A stretch of 64,000 bases of DNA, taken from assembly GCA_965249895.1 (NCBI GenBank), contig CBDFNC010000001.1:1054001-1118000 (forward strand), in the 5' to 3' direction. This stretch comes from CBDFNC01 sp965249895 (GTDB lineage Bacteria; Pseudomonadota; Gammaproteobacteria; Enterobacterales; CBDFNC01). The notes beneath the pieces are model-generated. The model was not told the origin of the DNA and did no database searches. It saw only the letters and a list, made by a program, of their open reading frames with translations. Positions 63,067-64,000 of this stretch are shown here, one piece after another (positions within the stretch are counted from its first letter, which is position 1; every line of letters begins with the position of its first letter). The position numbers and the translations under genes were made by a program.

Positions 63067-64000
63067 TCAGGCCGCTTTTTTGTATGGCCCTCGTTTTCGC
63101 TTTCTCTCTACATCTCGCACCAAAGCGCCCAGGCGGTGAATGTTCTTCGCTACAACCGCCAGCGCGGCATAACGCTTGAAACCGGCTAAACAGTGGTCGC
63201 GACACGTATCCAGACCATGCACTTCCAGACCGTTAATAGCCGCTTCAACTGCGGAGTGCTTTCTTTTTGTTTCGATAAACTCGGGTGCGTACTCATGTGC
63301 TTGCTCTGCTTTCGACAGCAGACCTTTCTTCGACCATAGCGACAGCAACCTTGTCGTCCGTCTGCTTTTCCATCACCTGATGATGCAGAATAAAGCTGTC
63401 GCTATCAGCCATGATACAGACTCGAAGCCCCAGCTCAACCGGTACGCCAGCCTTGCCTTTACTGACCCATTCAGTGTGTGGCTGAAAGATTGAAAATACC
63501 TTTTCAGCGTGAGGGATCTTCTCTCCCTCCAAAACGCGTCTGCGGATCTGGTCGATTTGCCGGTTGACATGGTCAAGGTAACCATCCAGTTTCGCCAACG
63601 CCAAACTGAACAAACCGTATTTATGGCCCAGTAGTTCACGGGTTTGCCGGGCGCGATATTCGAATTTCTGAGCAGATTCGATTAAGGCCTGGTGAGCCTA
63701 TTGTACCCGCTTAAGCTGCGCTGTTGCTTAGCCTCATCTTTCGACGTGGAATGCTTGAGTTTCTGAGCCTTGCGATACAGCTTCTTAAACTGGCGGATAT
63801 TGTAGCGATACTGCCGCCACAGGCTGTGGCGAAAGGGTCCACATAAGGCAGCACATTCTTCCATGGTCTTTCTCACAGCGTCAAATAACAGATTTATATC
63901 GGTGGGATAATGGACATAGGTTTCAACGACAAACGAATCACAGCGCCCGGTGATTGCGTTGTTTTCGTCCTTTTTTAGCAGGCGGTAGCCTGCCTTCACC
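63067..64000 (-). pseudogene. Decayed ISNCY-type transposase, runs off the right edge
   Basis: Fragments on the minus strand in successive frames: 63682-63999 (CDSFVVETYVHYPTDINLL), about 63293-63700 (LGHKYGLFSLALAKLDGYL, VCIMADSDSFILHHQVMEK), and 63067-63348 (KHSAVEAAINGLEVHGLDTC, FKRYAALAVVAKNIHRLG). These are in the order of an ISNCY/IS1182-like DDE transposase, with frame breaks near 63690 and 63330-63350. The N-terminal part lies outside the window. Confidence 0.8.

Noticed and set aside
62928..63189. Plus-strand frames of 66-105 codons near the right edge.
   Set aside because: They are antisense to the decayed transposase, which explains the region better.

Overview
This is a chromosomal window from a gammaproteobacterium, most probably of the order Alteromonadales. 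The gene order ygfX-nadB-rpoE-rseABC-lepA-lepB-rnc-era-recO-acpS, barA-rlmD-relA-mazG-pyrG-eno-ftsB-ispDF-truD-surE-pcm-nlpD-rpoS-mutS-recA-recX-alaS-lysC-csrA-tRNA-Ser-tRNA-Arg, then oadGAB and gshA, is the shared Vibrio/Shewanella/Alteromonas backbone. Moderate G+C, a sodium-pumping oxaloacetate decarboxylase and a PEP-CTERM protein fit a marine or saline-water lineage. The species cannot be fixed from the sequence alone.

Layout: 1-11.2 kb holds the envelope-stress sigma operon and the lepA-acpS translation/lipid operon. 11.2-21.5 kb is the only large accessory region: a three-level nest of insertion sequences (IS21 and a second IS630 inside one IS630), an IS3 element and a PEP-CTERM gene. 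It lies between acpS and a convergent yejF-like ABC ATPase gene. 21.5-45.1 kb is an almost uninterrupted core block (stringent response, CTP and enolase, isoprenoid precursors, stationary-phase sigma, mismatch repair, SOS). 45.1-52 kb has alaS-lysC-csrA and a tRNA cluster. 52-63 kb has oadGAB, an oxidoreductase, a large M16 peptidase, gshA and a lipoprotein transglycosylase. The right edge is a decayed ISNCY-type transposase.

The most unusual feature is a repeated kind of structure. At four loci the 3' end of a gene is followed by one or more diverged, tandemly repeated copies of that same 3' end: rseB (8 x 83 bp), the acpS/yejF convergent junction (89-bp units, now split by mobile DNA), tRNA-Arg (seven 74-75 bp pseudo-tRNA units between four intact genes) and the M16 peptidase (one 111-bp copy). 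A fifth array (81 bp, about 5 copies) lies in front of alaS. Units resemble one another more than they resemble the parent gene. In rseB, M16 and yejF the differences from the parent are largely synonymous or conservative, as if the units once evolved as coding sequence. In the rseB array every unit is an intact 28-codon GTG-to-TGA reading frame that overlaps the next by GTGA, giving a chain of potentially coupled minicistrons inside a sigma-E operon.
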